This document shows positions 9,717-19,020 of a DNA stretch of 64,000 nucleotides, in pieces. Both the position numbers and the translations under genes were made by a program. Each line of letters opens with the position of its first letter. Within the stretch, counting starts at the first letter, position 1. The notes under the pieces were generated by a model, which saw only the letters and a list, made by a program, of their open reading frames with translations, was not told where the DNA came from and did not search any database. This stretch comes from Azolla caroliniana (lineage: Eukaryota > Polypodiophyta): the NCBI GenBank assembly GCA_043228905.1, contig JBHGNT010000004.1:9548001-9612000 (forward strand), given 5' to 3'.

Positions 9717-10180
9717 GTCCTCCGGTCTTTGCTCCAGCTACTGAATCCGTGCCCTAACAGCTCCTCCCAGCTCATCTCAGCTTTCCAGTCCACCGTGGCC
9801 GATGAGGAGATTGTTTGCTCCATTGGTATGATCGGCTTCTGCTCGTACATTAGCTCTACCGACATGAACCCGGTTACCGGCGTAGTTCGGTCCGCCCACA
9901 ACGCATAGGGTAAGAGCCGCGGCCAGTTCCCGACTTGGCCTCCACATGCCCGTACTAACGCTTTGACGATCGGCCCGTGTCCGCGTTCCACCTTCCCGTT
10001 AGCCTCCAGATTGTACACTGTGGTGAGCGAGAGTTTAATCCCTAGCCAGTCAAACAGCTCTTCCGCCTCTTGCGCGTCCAATTCTCCGAGGTCGGCCACG
10101 ATCTTACCTTCGCACCCGTACCGGCATACCACTTCTTCGATCAGAAATTGACACACGACCGCGGTCGTTTTGTTTTGCAA
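9713..10180 (-). pseudogene. Gypsy-A integrase core, second half
   Basis: 155 codons on the minus strand: LIEEVVCRYGCEGKIVADLG ELDAQEA, then LTTVYNLEANGKVERGHGPI and LLPYALWADRTT. The aspartate in VADLGELD and the glutamate in NGKVER are the second and third catalytic residues. The first aspartate is in the neighbouring frame at 10184-10381. ADRTT-x-x-x-TGF with ELMY-x-x-x-P is the usual post-core motif. Confidence 0.88.
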
Positions 10181-10183
10181 TGC

Positions 10184-10381
10184 TCAACCTTCCACCTGGT
10201 TCATCAGGTCCTCCCGAGCCAGCACCAGATACCGCATCTGCCCTACCCCCATCGACATCGTCACCAGATCCACCAGCCACTTAAAGTAGACGGTCGGAGG
10301 GTAGGTCGGGTGAAGCTCGTCCCGATGTCGGACTATGGAGTGCACCTGACAGCTTTCGCAAGTCGTCACGAACCAATGCAC
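10184..10381 (-). pseudogene. Gypsy-A integrase, HHCC cysteines and first catalytic Asp
   Basis: 65 codons on the minus strand. TCESCQVHS supplies the C-x-x-C half of the zinc finger. FKWLVDLVTMSMGVGQMRYL VLAREDLMNQVEG carries the first catalytic aspartate. The LAREDL-x-NQVEG wording is identical in Gypsy-C and unlike the usual DRF-x-K of common chromoviruses, marking this gypsy family. Confidence 0.85.
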
Positions 10382-10402
10382 GTCCCGGTATAGTCCCGGC
10401 CA

Positions 10403-11074
10403 CTAGTACTTTCCCTTTAGCTTCTCGAATGTGGCCCACGTCCTGCGGTGTCCGGCCCAGGGACTCTCGTGGTATGCCGTCAACAATTCTTCCTGTTCCT
10501 CTTTCCTCGCCACCACTCGGAGCGGGATGTCGTTTCTCTTCTTCGGGTGCTTCCATATGCTCCCGTCCCGTAGGAAGAATCGGTACGCTTTCTTCCAAAT
10601 ACGGTTGGTCTCTTCCTTCGTCCACGCCGTGTCCGGTGTCATTGTCTTCAGGAATCCGCCGATCTGGAGCCACTCCCCGTCGTACTTACTCTCATCGAAT
10701 TCGTTAAGTGCCAGAGTGCTCCCCTTTCTTGTTGTTACGTAAGCCGCCTCGAAGAGGTCCACGCCGACTTCCTCGTCCTCCGAAACCATGCCGTCCTCAT
10801 CAACGAACCTCGCTCTCGAAAGCATGTCGGCCATGGCATTATCTTTTCCGGAAATGTCTCGTATTTCCGGATTCAGGGTCTTGATGTACGCGATCCACCT
10901 GAGCATTGCCGGGTCCGGAGTCGCGCAGCCGGAAACCGTACGTAGAATCGGTAGGCAGTCCGTCTCGATGATCACTTCCGTCCTGATCAGATAGTCCTTG
11001 TCGGCCTTGACTGCCGAAACGATACCCCATAGCTCGTGCTTTATTTGGGCGTACCCTCGCTGCCGCTCGCTCAA
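10403..11074 (-). pseudogene. Gypsy-A RNase H and integrase histidines
   Basis: 223 codons on the minus strand. It starts SERQRGYAQIKHELWGIVSA, then IIETDCLPIL, MLRWIAYIK and NAMADMLSRARF, the C-terminal half of the gypsy RNase H with its D and the ADxLSR end mark. It then runs through an acidic linker to LLTAYHESPWAGHRRTWATF, the histidine half of the integrase finger. The W in HELWG is stop in Gypsy-C, so this copy is better preserved here. Confidence 0.88.
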
Positions 11075-11338
11075 TACCTTTGTCCCGAACCGGATCGGGA
11101 ACCGTACGTCGTCCTTGTCTTCCTAATTGATCACCCACCCGATCCCGGTCGGGCTCGTGTCCACCGTCACGTAAATCGGAGTGTCTTTGCCGTAGACCGC
11201 CTTTCGGAGGGCCGGTGCCACGGCAAGCGCCTCTGTCAGTCTCCGGACCAACTCCGTGTGCTCGTCTCTCCTCTCGAATTTACGCCCTTTCTTCAGCAAC
11301 TCGTAAAGTGGTTCCGCGACATGCCCGTAGTGCGGAAT
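11075..11338 (-). pseudogene. Gypsy-A RT connection/RNase H start
   Basis: This stretch lies between the RT palm and the RNase H frame. Minus-strand pieces include a thumb-like HIRIPHYGHVAEPLYELLKK segment and a VTVDTSPTGIG-type RNase H start. They are in broken frames, but collinear with the uninterrupted Gypsy-C frame at 48908-49200. A stop falls near 11127. Confidence 0.6.
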
Positions 11339-11767
11339 CTAGATGTGATAGAAAGCACATGCCTCCATAATCCTTCGGACCTCCGTGACCGACCCGCAAT
11401 CATCCTTCATCGTGGAGATGGCTTCTACCTTAGCTGGGGATGGCTTCCGGCCGTAAGGCCCGCACAGGTGTCCGATTACCAGGATCTTCGGCTGTCCGAA
11501 GGTTGAGTTTTCTCCGGAGAAGGTGAGCCGCGCGCTCTCGAGTCTTTGTAGCACCTTCTTGCAGTCGCGGATGTGATCCGTCACGAACTTCCGGCAACCG
11601 TCGGGCCCCACCGATTCGTCCTTGTCCTCAACCGGACATCCTTTGATCGGAATGTCATCTAGAAACGGGATGGTGATGTCCGGGATGCAGTCCCTCAACA
11701 CCTTGTTCATCGTATTCACCATGTGCGCCACCGAGTTCTCCCCCCTTGCGGTAGGGTACACATCCAA
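11339..11767 (-). pseudogene. Gypsy-A reverse transcriptase, catalytic palm
   Basis: 142 codons on the minus strand: NSVAHMVNTMNKVLRDCIPD, ITIPFLDDIPIKGC, then VLQRLESARLTFSGENSTFG and VIGHLCGPYGRKP. FLDD is the catalytic box. The insert after it (PVEDKDES-x-x-PDGCRKFV) is also in Gypsy-C and is a family trait. It continues the frame at 11716-12843 after a shift near 11760. Confidence 0.9.
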
Positions 11768-12843
11768 ACTAGGCCAAGAGGAGTCCGCATCGTCGTGACA
11801 TCCTTGCTCTCTACGGCTAGTTGGAACTTCTCGTACCCTGAGTACAGATCCCCAACCGAGTAGATCGACCTCCCTGCGAAGGCCTCCGCAAACTCATCAA
11901 TGGTCGGTCCGATACCTGCGTTTCGAATGGTTACCTTGTTGACCGGCTGCAGGTCCTGTATGAAGTGCAGTGTGCCGTTCTTCTTCGGCACGGTAAACCA
12001 CCGATTCGAATATGGGGCACTCGATGGTTCGAGGATGCCCATCTCCACCTTCTGTTTCAGCAGCTCCATCAACTTCGGGATGTGAACTTTGGGTACCGGA
12101 ATCGGTTTGAGATTCCACAGCATATGCAGTATCGTGAAGATCACCATTGGTTCCACAACCGTCGGGTCTATACACCCGATCTCGTCCGGTGAGAATGCAA
12201 AAGCCTTCTCGTGCTTCCCGAGCATTCTCTGAAACTGGTCCTCTTCCACCGGCAGTAGAAAGCCACCCCCACCGATCTTGAGCTCCCGTAGCGTTATGTC
12301 AGTGAACGTGTGTCCTATGCTGGCTGGATCTTGTAAACATGGGTCTGACGCGACCCCCTTTATCCGTAACTCGCTGCCCTTCGGCAAGGGTGCCGCGACT
12401 GGCCTCACCTTCCGGTCCACAGTCTTGTACTTCGTTTCCACTTGGGCTGTCCGATCTGACTCGAGTCCATTACCGAAGTCGGCGATGACTTCGTACATCT
12501 TTTTCAAGCTTACCGGAATCGTCCGGTCCTCATTAAGGCCTTCTCCGAACACCTCTCGTAACTTCCCTAAGGTGTTGTCGAAAGAGACCACCTCCACGGC
12601 TCCATTGATTTCCTCTTCAAGGCCGAGGACTCTACATGCCCGAAGTCGCTCCTCCGCCCACTTCTTTTCTCGGCCAACTACGCCCGCTATCGTACAACCT
12701 CCGCTATCGGAGAACCAAAATTTCCTACCTATGGTACAGGTCTTTTTGCCTATAGTACATCTGTGGGGTTTTTCCGGGGTGTTCAGACTATCGCGGCCCC
12801 ACGCCCTGATAGCCCTCTCTAAAAATCCCCTCGGGTTTTGCAA
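11716..12843 (-). pseudogene. Gypsy-A reverse transcriptase, fingers and first palm part
   Basis: 375 codons on the minus strand. The N-terminal 170 residues are family-specific linker. The RT proper starts at AFSPDEIGCIDPTVVEPMVI, continues IPVPKVHIPKLMELLKQKVE MGILEPSSAPYSNRWFTVPK KNGTL, and LQPVNKVTIRNAGIGPTIDE with IYSVGDLYSGYEKFQL and TTMRTPLGL. Gypsy-C matches throughout. The peptide turns to GGRTRWRTW at its end because of a frameshift just before the NSVAHM block. Confidence 0.9.
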
Positions 12844-13468
12844 CCGAGGGTCTCACGGTTACGCTCATGGTTTGGTCGCACCGTCAAGAATTGGACCGAG
12901 TGACGCCCATCCTGGCTCTTGACTCGTGCATATGTCGAACCATTGTTCAGCACCTTTGTCTCCACCCGTGCCGCCATGATGTACGGTTCCCCAAGTATAA
13001 CCGGATGCGAGGACGTCTCCTGTACGAAGAAGTGCTGATCGATCTCGACATCGCCGATTTTCACCTGTACATTCGGGCAAGCTCCATGCAGCTCTTCCGT
13101 GGCACCGTTGCTACCCGTATTTTCCACCCGTGCTTGGTGTTGATCGGCCACTTCCCGTTCTTGTAGAAGTCCATGGACATCAAGTTGATTTCTGAACCGT
13201 GGTCCACCAACGCCACCACTGGATCCTGAACATCTCTGATCTTAACGGGGGTCTTCGTGGTTGCTCTGGCCCAATGTGGCCTTGAATAGTGGCTCTCTAC
13301 CAACTCGTCTTCTAGAGCCATGTGTTCTAGGTGCGTCGTTTGCACCTCCATCGGCTTCTCCGGCTCCGGCTCTGGCTCTGTCGAAAGCCTTTTCCCATTC
13401 ACCAAGTCCACGATGGAGTCGTGGAACTCCTTCGCAATTCGGAGCACTTCCCTCAGTGACAGCTCCAC
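12819..13468 (-). pseudogene. Gypsy-A aspartic protease
   Basis: Two minus-strand frames. The first (13061-13468) has PVVALVDHGSEINLMSMDFY, where DHGSE replaces the usual DSGA/DTGA active site; Gypsy-C has the same DHGSE, so it is a family feature and not decay. The second (12819-13151) continues ELHGACPNVQVKIGDVEIDQ HFFVQE and HPVILGEPYI, the flap and ILG motif of retropepsins. A frameshift lies near 13090. Confidence 0.8.
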
Positions 13469-13537
13469 TTTGTTGTCGAGGATACCCTCCTCGAGGACCT
13501 TACGCAGGTCCGTGGCCCTCTCGATCTCCGTGCTCAG

Positions 13538-14135
13538 TCAGTACCCGACCCTCTTGGCTTTATTGGGTGCGCTGGTTGCACCGGCATCATTCTGCTTTAG
13601 CCCAAACCGGGTCTCATACCATTGTGAGGGTCCGGCCCCTCTAGTCTTACCCACACGCTTGTCCTCCACCAGAACCTTGTACTTTTGGCAAGCGGCTTCA
13701 ACGAAGCCTGTCTTTTCTTCGACCGGGTCAATCCACCCGGTTGACTCTCGGACCCGTCTTTCGGCATGGTCCACTTCCTCTTTCCTCAGTCGTAGGCCGG
13801 CGAGGCCTTCTAGCATCAACGGCCAGAATCCGGCTTCCTTCGTCTTCCGGACTTAATCGCTTCTTCCATCAGCCGTTTCATACCTCCTCGTCCGACATTC
13901 AGATCCAGGGCCCTTCGGGTTTTGCTAGCGTGCACCCGATCGTTCCATAGGTACACCACGTTAGCCCTTATCGCTTCGGTGAAGTCCCTGTAGTCCTTTC
14001 GGGTGTGGCAGACCGCGTTGCATCACAAGCATCGGTTCCCAGCCGGAGGCCTTCGGTCACGGACTTGTTCGCCGCCGTCCCTCCGTGTTTGTGCAATCTG
14101 GAGGTCCCTCACCATATGAGTCAGCTCCTCAAGAG
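13538..14135 (-). pseudogene. Gypsy-A gag C-terminus with decayed zinc knuckle
   Basis: The minus strand near 13985-14040 reads CL, a stop, CNAVCHTRKDY, then RDFTEAIRANVVYLWNDRV, collinear with Gypsy-C CVWCDSMDHMRRDCANLRKA. The second position of the knuckle is a stop and its last cysteine is tyrosine. VGRGGMKRLMEEA follows. The frame at 13538-13819 carries ESTGWIDPVEEKTGFVEAAC, matching Gypsy-C SITGWSDPVDDNTILTEVMC. Gag nucleocapsid would bind the element RNA. Confidence 0.75.
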
Positions 14136-14196
14136 CCGCTCCTTCGGACGAGCCTTTGACCGTGCTGGTCGAAGTTGAGCCGGTCTCGAGCCAGTC

Positions 14197-14913
14197 TCAG
14201 GTCTCTTCCCTTCGCGCCGGTGGGGTTACCTCGACCTTCCTTGTCGCAACAGAACCCGCCCCCATCAAGCCTTTATCGACCCACTCACGCTGTTTGTCAA
14301 AACGGCCGCAGACTCTGTTTACCACAGCCCAATCGGTTGTTAGGCCGTCATCGGTCTCCAGCAGGAAGCCCACTTGCTCCCGGTCCCTTACATCCACCGA
14401 TTTAACGAATAATAGGACACGACTTGTGTCCAGTATGATCCGGTCCAGCGCCGAAAGACGCGCGAAGCGTTTTTCAAACTCCCGAAGGAGCACCGACGCG
14501 TTTCTCCCCTTTTCGGGGGTCTCCACCCATTCCATGAAGTCCCGCTTCGATAGTCGAAGCGCGTCATCAAGCCCATATTTTTCAAGGAGCCGACCTTCAA
14601 ACTCTTCCCAGGTCCGACTCTCGGCCTGTACCTCAAGCACCTCCATGTGGATGCCCGACATCGCGACCCGAGGGAATCCGGCCAATCGCCTGTCCTCCGG
14701 GATGTTCCTCATCACCATTTCAGCTCGGTAAGCCTCCAAATAGCTCGTGGCATCCTTCCCACCGAACCGGCCTATCGTGCCAATGACTGCTTCAATAGCC
14801 CTATCGAGGGCGCATGTGTCTTCGCGCACACTCACTATCCGATCCACAGCCAAAGCCATGGCTTCTGCAAGATCCGACCCTCTCATCTTTCTATTCCTCT
14901 GCCGCCTGTTCAC
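14197..14913 (-). pseudogene. Gypsy-A gag (capsid)
   Basis: 238 codons on the minus strand, starting MNRRQRNRKMRGSDL just inside the primer site. It is helical and charged; RFGGKDATSYLEAYRAEM, TWEEFEGRLLEKYGLDD, LREFEKRFARLSALDR and FVKSVDVRDREQVGFLLE match the retrotransposon gag fold and align with Gypsy-C and the 3881-4789 fragment. The frame then stops after PPARREET. This is the longest open stretch of gag in the element and may be nearly intact. Confidence 0.85.
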
Positions 14914-14924
14914 GTCGGGTTCAC
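14909..14924 (-). other. Gypsy-A primer binding site for tRNA-Trp
   Basis: The plus strand reads TTCACGTCGGGTTCAC, 6 bp from the right LTR. Plant tRNA-Trp(CCA) ends, as I remember it, TTCACGTCGGGTTCACCA, so 16 bases match and only the last CA is altered. Gypsy-C has the same site with one mismatch. Confidence 0.8.
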
Positions 14925-14930
14925 AAAATA

Positions 14931-15592
14931 TGTCGCGTTGTTACGCGCGTGCGTGGTGAACGAGGCGGGACCACATGGGCCTTGGACCGAGAAATAACCG
15001 AACGAGAAGAGGGGAAGGAAACTACCAATATACTCCGCACGCACACAGACACACAGATTCACAGGAGTTGCAACTAACTCCGAACAATGGAGACAGAATG
15101 AATGTATGCGTATATATATATATATAAAGGGGTTACAACTGGCAAGCCGGAGAGTGATAGGCTCAGACGTCTGCACACACACATACACACACACATAATG
15201 CGAGATGGAGACTCTGCCGGAAGCACTCGAGCGGAGCAGAGTCAGCCTCCCGAAACCTGCACAGAACGACTATGGAGAAGAGCTCGGTTCCCGTCCGGCA
15301 ACGCTTCCTCCTCCCCAAAACGCGATACCCCCCGCCTTTTTACAATACCTCTTCCTCTTTTATAGCCCAAGGAGGGAGGTCGTTACCACCCGTTACATCA
15401 TGTTTATTCCCTGTCCTTTCGAATAGGGATACGCCTCGATTTTCTCCCTAATGAATGCGTGCTACCTAGGATTTCACCTCAGTCGACTTGTACCTATCTA
15501 TGTACTATACAACAAAACTTGTGCCCACGTGTAAGGGCCGGTTTACGCACGTTATACCCGGTTTCTGCCTAGGGACGGTTTTCTCCACGACA
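14931..15592 (-). repeat. Gypsy-A 5' LTR
   Basis: 662 bp, TGTCGCG...CACGACA, aligned with 8673-9287. It contains a TA-repeat near 15113-15125, a CA-repeat near 15175-15200 (missing in the other LTR) and a CTCTTTTATAGCCC block that is shared by both LTRs. Confidence 0.9.
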
Positions 15593-15596
15593 ACGG
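15593..15596. repeat. Gypsy-A target site duplication, right copy (ACGG)
   Basis: Direct repeat of the four bases preceding the left LTR. Confidence 0.8.
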
Positions 15597-15669
15597 GAAA
15601 CGTCCAGTTGCAGGGATCCTACTACAACCGGATGATGTCGTTTTCCGGATATTTGGGTCCGTTGCCTCG

Positions 15670-15852
15670 CTAGAATGGTGTGCGATTACTCATAGGACAA
15701 TGGAGAAGGAGATGACTCGAGGCCCCACAATATAGGCACAATCCATTAGTCCGCTGAAATTGTCGTTCGACATCAGTCAATGGCCAAAAGTGACCTTGAT
15801 CAATTTCCATTGGGACTGGAGCATCTGCCAAAGTAGGGGAGCGTGACGCCAC
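15670..15852 (-). pseudogene. Gypsy-B gag zinc knuckle
   Basis: 60 codons on the minus strand. DAPVPMEIDQGHF, then GLCLYCGASSHLLLHCP: an intact C-x2-C-x4-H-x4-C knuckle. PMEID before the knuckle is common in Tf1/sushi-type and other chromovirus gags. The preceding capsid is in the adjacent frame (15892-16650), so a shift lies near 15870. Confidence 0.88.
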
Positions 15853-15891
15853 CGGTGGGAGGGATACTTGGGGTTGTACGACTAGGGCGTG

Positions 15892-16650
15892 TCATGGAAG
15901 TGAATGAGTCGAACCCCAAGTCTGGTCCTCTTCTTGGTAAAATTCAAAAAGGCGAGTGTCACAATGGATTTCTTGTGAAATCGCTTGGGATAACGAGGTG
16001 GGCTTTGGAAAGTTCAAGAGAAGATTCTTGACATTGCTCCGAAGGCCCCGCCGAAAGTGATCAGTTAAAGCTTGATCATCCCAGTTGACATCACATGCTA
16101 GTTGTCGAAATTTCGAAGCATAGACAGAGGTTGCACGCGAACCTTGTACGAATGCATAAATCTTGGTGAGTGTTGTACGTCGTCGGTCCGTCTTTCCAAA
16201 TATGGCCTCTAACTCAGCGAGGAAGGCGGGAATGTCCTCCAATAGAGGTGACGAAGTTTCCACTAAAGGTGCAAACCAAGCTTGGGCCAAACCGGAGAGG
16301 AGGGTGCCCACAAGTCCAACTTGTCGAAGACCATGTGCATAATGTTGAGTTTGTAGCTGAATGATTAGGAAAATTTGGTTGATGAACCCCTGGAAACGTG
16401 ACCTCGTTCCATCAAATTTTTCTAGGAGGCTAACCTTAGGCTCAAGAAAATGAGAAGAAGCTAGATCAGATGTTGGTAGAAGACTGGGCTCCATGCCAGG
16501 GTGTGGTGGGACATTAGGCTCTATGGGATGTGAGGATAGGGAGGCACCGACTTGAAGTTCTCGTAACGAATTTCGAAGGGCTTCATTTTCAAGCTGGAGT
16601 TGTTGTAAGGCTGTCATTATCTGGCTTAAGTCACAGGCTGGGTTGGACAT
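15892..16650 (-). pseudogene. Gypsy-B gag (capsid)
   Basis: About 253 codons on the minus strand from the ATG at 16650 (MSNPACDLSQIMTALQQLQL). I chose it because the open frame further up lies inside the LTR. A predicted coiled coil (QLQLENEALRNSLRELQ) is followed by KFDGTRSRFQGFINQIFLII and then AQAWFAPL, FLAELEAIFG, YASKFRQLACDVNWDDQALT DHFRRGLRSNVK and LSQAISQEIHCDTRLFE, the conserved gypsy capsid (retrotransposon gag) pattern. The start lies 38 bp after the putative primer site. Confidence 0.88.
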
Positions 16651-16687
16651 GGTTACAGCTAATGAGAAGGAGAGCAACGAGGATGGG

Positions 16688-16698
16688 AAGGTGAACAA
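16688..16698 (-). other. Gypsy-B primer site complementary to its own transcript start
   Basis: On the minus strand, TTGTTCACCTT starts 2 nt after the 5' LTR end. Its exact complement AAGGTGAACAA occurs at 16794-16784, 32 nt after the TATAAATA box, which is where the transcript should start. It matches no tRNA 3' end I know. This is the arrangement of the Tf1 self-primer (11 nt). The inference is mine and not tested. Confidence 0.65.
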
Positions 16699-16700
16699 AT

Positions 16701-17024
16701 TGTCATGAGTAGAAGATATACACAAGAGAGTAGAAGATAATCAAAGGGATGAGTTGATTAATTGAAAGACTTCGTAACTGGTGTTGTTCACCTTGATTGT
16801 AATCTAGGTGAACACACATATTTATACAAGTTCTGAGGTTGAATATCTCTCAAATATACCTAAGAAATATCTCTAGAATATACTCGTCTAGAATATACCA
16901 TAGAACATTTCTAGAATATACTCAACACTAGAATATTCTATATGCTAGACTATACAACATTAACCATATACTTTATATATAACTTAAGGGTTTCCAAATG
17001 GTTTATCTAATACTAAGTATTGAA
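16701..17024 (-). repeat. Gypsy-B 5' LTR (truncated at outer end)
   Basis: It aligns with 4790-5170 from TGTCATGAG to CTAAGTATTG and then changes abruptly, so about 45 bp of U3 start is missing. The complementary 11-mer and TATA box are kept in both LTRs. Confidence 0.88.
16794..16826 (-). promoter_or_regulatory. Gypsy-B TATA box and predicted transcript start
   Basis: On the minus strand TATAAATA begins at 16826. The distance to A at 16794 is 32 nt, normal for plant TATA promoters. The sequence from that A is the 11-mer complementary to the primer site. The left LTR has the same TATTTATA (plus strand) and the same 11-mer. Confidence 0.65.
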
Positions 17025-17924
17025 GAGAAATGCACAGAATATCGCTCGGCCACAACCGAGTAGTAAATCACTTCTATAAGAATCAAACACAGAAATGGGA
17101 AGTGGAGAGTACACAAGAAAATGACATAGGATGTTTATGTGGAAAACCCTAATAGGGAAAAACCACGGGAGCCCACAGACTACGAACTATCACTATGAAG
17201 AGAAGGGTTACAATCAGAGACTTGGAGACAATGACCTCGAGCTCTGTTTCTTCGCACAGTGGAGGTTACAACAAAGTATCGCTCTGTATCTCTCTCTCTC
17301 TCTCTCTCTCTCTCTGTACAACAGTTACAACAATATGACAACACCACAATCACACAACAAAGTGATTGCCCTAAGTCTTATTTATAGCTATATGAATTTA
17401 GGGCTATTTACAAATATAGCCTGAATGGGCTTATTCAAGACATATTACTAACAATGTCGGTTAGTAACTGGTTAAGACCCATTTGATACCACGATCCATC
17501 CATATCTCACCGTATCACCCTTTGGTGAAGTGTTCCATAGGGACACCCTGTGTTAGGACTTGTCCAGCCTAAAAGATAATAGGTAACACATGGCACACAT
17601 GTGGGACAGTGCATTGCATAGTGAACCCACTCTTCATGGCAACTCTGCTTGACCGGAACTCCATCGGTCGTCTCAATGGTCAGAAATCTCTCGACCGGAT
17701 CACTGCTCTACGATCGATAACTTCGATCGGAGCTTTGCTTGACTCGAACCTTCTCATTCGGTCAGCACAAGTCACAATTGGATCATACACCAATCGGCTA
17801 GTTCACTATGGCATCGGTCGTGAAATCGTGTTGTGCATTTGTGTATTCTTTCTTTCATCATGTGGAGTGAGTTTTATATTTTTCACTCTTTGGTCTTTCA
17901 AATTTTTCCCTCAAGTTTTTATTG
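17025..17924. other. gene-free remnant, probably old LTR sequence
   Basis: There is no coding region I trust. It has a CT repeat at about 17287-17315 and a segment GTGGAAAACCCTAATAGGGA near 17140 resembling minus-strand R-U5 regions of plant LTR elements as I remember them. A CGGTC-rich part (17650-17830) is without motif. The plus-strand frames at 17131-17424 and 17609-18037 show no domain. Confidence 0.35.
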
Positions 17925-18100
17925 TTTATTTTATGCCCTTGAAGTTTCAAAATTTTCCCTTCTACCCTCCAGTTTTTGAAATTTGGTCTCATGCCCTCCA
18001 GCTTTTGAAATTCCGTCATCTGCCCTCAATCTTCTGAAATTCGGTTTTGATGCCCTCCAATTTTTGACATTTTGCGATCTACCCTCGGGCGTTTTGAATG
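17925..18100. repeat. 30-bp minisatellite (TGCCCTC...TTTTGAAATT)
   Basis: About five to six diverged copies of a roughly 30-bp unit. Each has a TGCCCTC or TACCCTC block followed by an A/T-rich CTTTTGAAATT block (for example near 17950, 17990, 18020, 18050 and 18080). It lies just downstream of the end of the MYB pseudogene. Confidence 0.75.
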
Positions 18101-18310
18101 CCCCTGTCTTCTTGCTTCCATTTATATTCTCGCCTTTCACTTCTAGCGGATTGCGGCGGCGGCAGCAACATTGATTGTGGCGCTGATCTCAAGGACCAGT
18201 TTGCTGAAGATGTTGTAATTGTCTCTTCCATTGATGCTAGGAGTAGAGCTCCCGAGAATGGATGCAATTATTGCTGGAGCTAATTGTAGTGGTGATGATG
18301 GAGTTGTTGC

Positions 18311-18600
18311 TCATGATTGCTCTGCTAATATCCGTTGATGAGCATAATGTGCTCTTCTTTCTGTATTGAGGTGTAGATGCCTCATATGATTTAGTATGAC
18401 GGCTTGGTTTTGATGATGATGAACACCAACACTATTAGGATAGCCATGAAATGGCACAGAACAGGTGGCCATATATGTGTGAACTTCCTTTGCTACCATT
18501 TCCTTCATTGCCGCCATTAAACCTTCATTCAGACTATATCCATTGCAATTAGATGCACAAAGAAGACCGTCATCATCGTTGTTCTTCTAATTTTCATCAT
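18311..18600 (-). pseudogene. MYB44-like pseudogene, C-terminal part
   Basis: The minus strand reads NNDDDGLLCASNCNGYSLNE, then GLMAAMKEMVAKEVHTYM and an H/N-rich tail ending in TAG near 18311. MYB44-subgroup proteins carry a similar late motif (F-x-x-x-M-x-EM-x-x-x-EV-x-x-YM). A TAG lies just upstream. The piece ends at 18600, at the left target duplication of Copia-1; the other part of the gene is at 24330-24911. So the copia element inserted into the coding sequence of a MYB gene or an already dead copy. Confidence 0.7.
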
Positions 18601-19020
18601 TGTTTAGTAAAAAGAACAACATTGGGTGCGTAATACGGTGCATAACCCAGTGCGTAGACTGGGTGCATGAAACATTATGCATAACGTAGCCGTAGCGGTG
18701 CGTAAACCGCGAGGCCGTTAGTATGGTATTCCTCGTAAGGAATAATTTTGGGAGTTAGTGTAGTAAGCTCATTTATGAGCAGTCAAGTACTGTCAGTACT
18801 TGTGTCAGCCCAATTGTCAGGGCTTGTATAAAAGGTGCTCACTAAGCATGATCTATATACAGAGCGCCATTATTTTTGAAATAGAACTAAGTTGTCTGCT
18901 CTCTATCTATCTCTCCATCTCCATCTCCATCTTTGTGTTTCCTGAGTTTACCAAACTGTCTTATTTTCGAACTGTGTACTCTGTGTTTATGCACACGCTT
19001 CCGCACACATATTCTTTACA
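18601..19020 (+). repeat. Copia-1 5' LTR
   Basis: It starts TGTTTAGTAAAAAG and ends TTCTTTACA. It has TATAAAAG at 18827-18834, an inverted repeat CAAGTACTGTCAGTACTTG just upstream, the GCTCATTTATGAGC palindrome, and repeats of CATCTC. These motifs recur in all five copia LTRs of the window and are likely U3 and promoter elements. Confidence 0.95.
18827..18834 (+). promoter_or_regulatory. Copia-1 LTR TATA box
   Basis: TATAAAAG in the 5' LTR, preceded by the conserved hairpin CAAGTACTGTCAGTACTTG. The same placement is seen in the 3' LTR near 24136. Confidence 0.7.

Larger units (their letters stand above)
8673..15592 (-). mobile_element. Gypsy-A, tRNA-Trp-primed gypsy element nested in Gypsy-B
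   Basis: A 6.9-kb element with LTRs 8673-9287 and 14931-15592, both TGTC...GACA. Minus-strand order is gag, zinc knuckle, protease, RT, RNase H, integrase, GPY/F-type C-terminus; no chromodomain is seen. The primer site beside the right LTR matches the complement of tRNA-Trp. It is of the same family as Gypsy-C and the gag at 3881-4789. Coding is broken by a few shifts and stops. GC content is higher than that of the surroundings. Confidence 0.92.
4790..17024 (-). mobile_element. Gypsy-B, chromodomain gypsy element (minus strand, host of Gypsy-A)
   Basis: A Ty3/gypsy element on the minus strand with LTRs at 4790-5170 (3' LTR) and 16701-17024 (5' LTR, far end lost). Minus-strand order is gag with zinc knuckle, protease, reverse transcriptase, RNase H, integrase, chromodomain. 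The interior is interrupted by Gypsy-A between gag and protease. A short sequence beside the 5' LTR is complementary to the predicted transcript start rather than to a tRNA, suggesting Tf1-like self-priming. Frames are broken in many places, so it is no longer active. The flank at 4785-4789 is GAGAC; no matching duplication can be tested because the other end is truncated. Confidence 0.9.

Noticed and set aside
12278-12922. 214-codon plus-strand frame
   Set aside because: Antisense shadow of the GC-rich Gypsy-A RT.
13261-14731. serine/arginine-rich plus-strand frames of 127-191 codons
   Set aside because: Antisense of Gypsy-A gag and protease; low complexity from codon bias.
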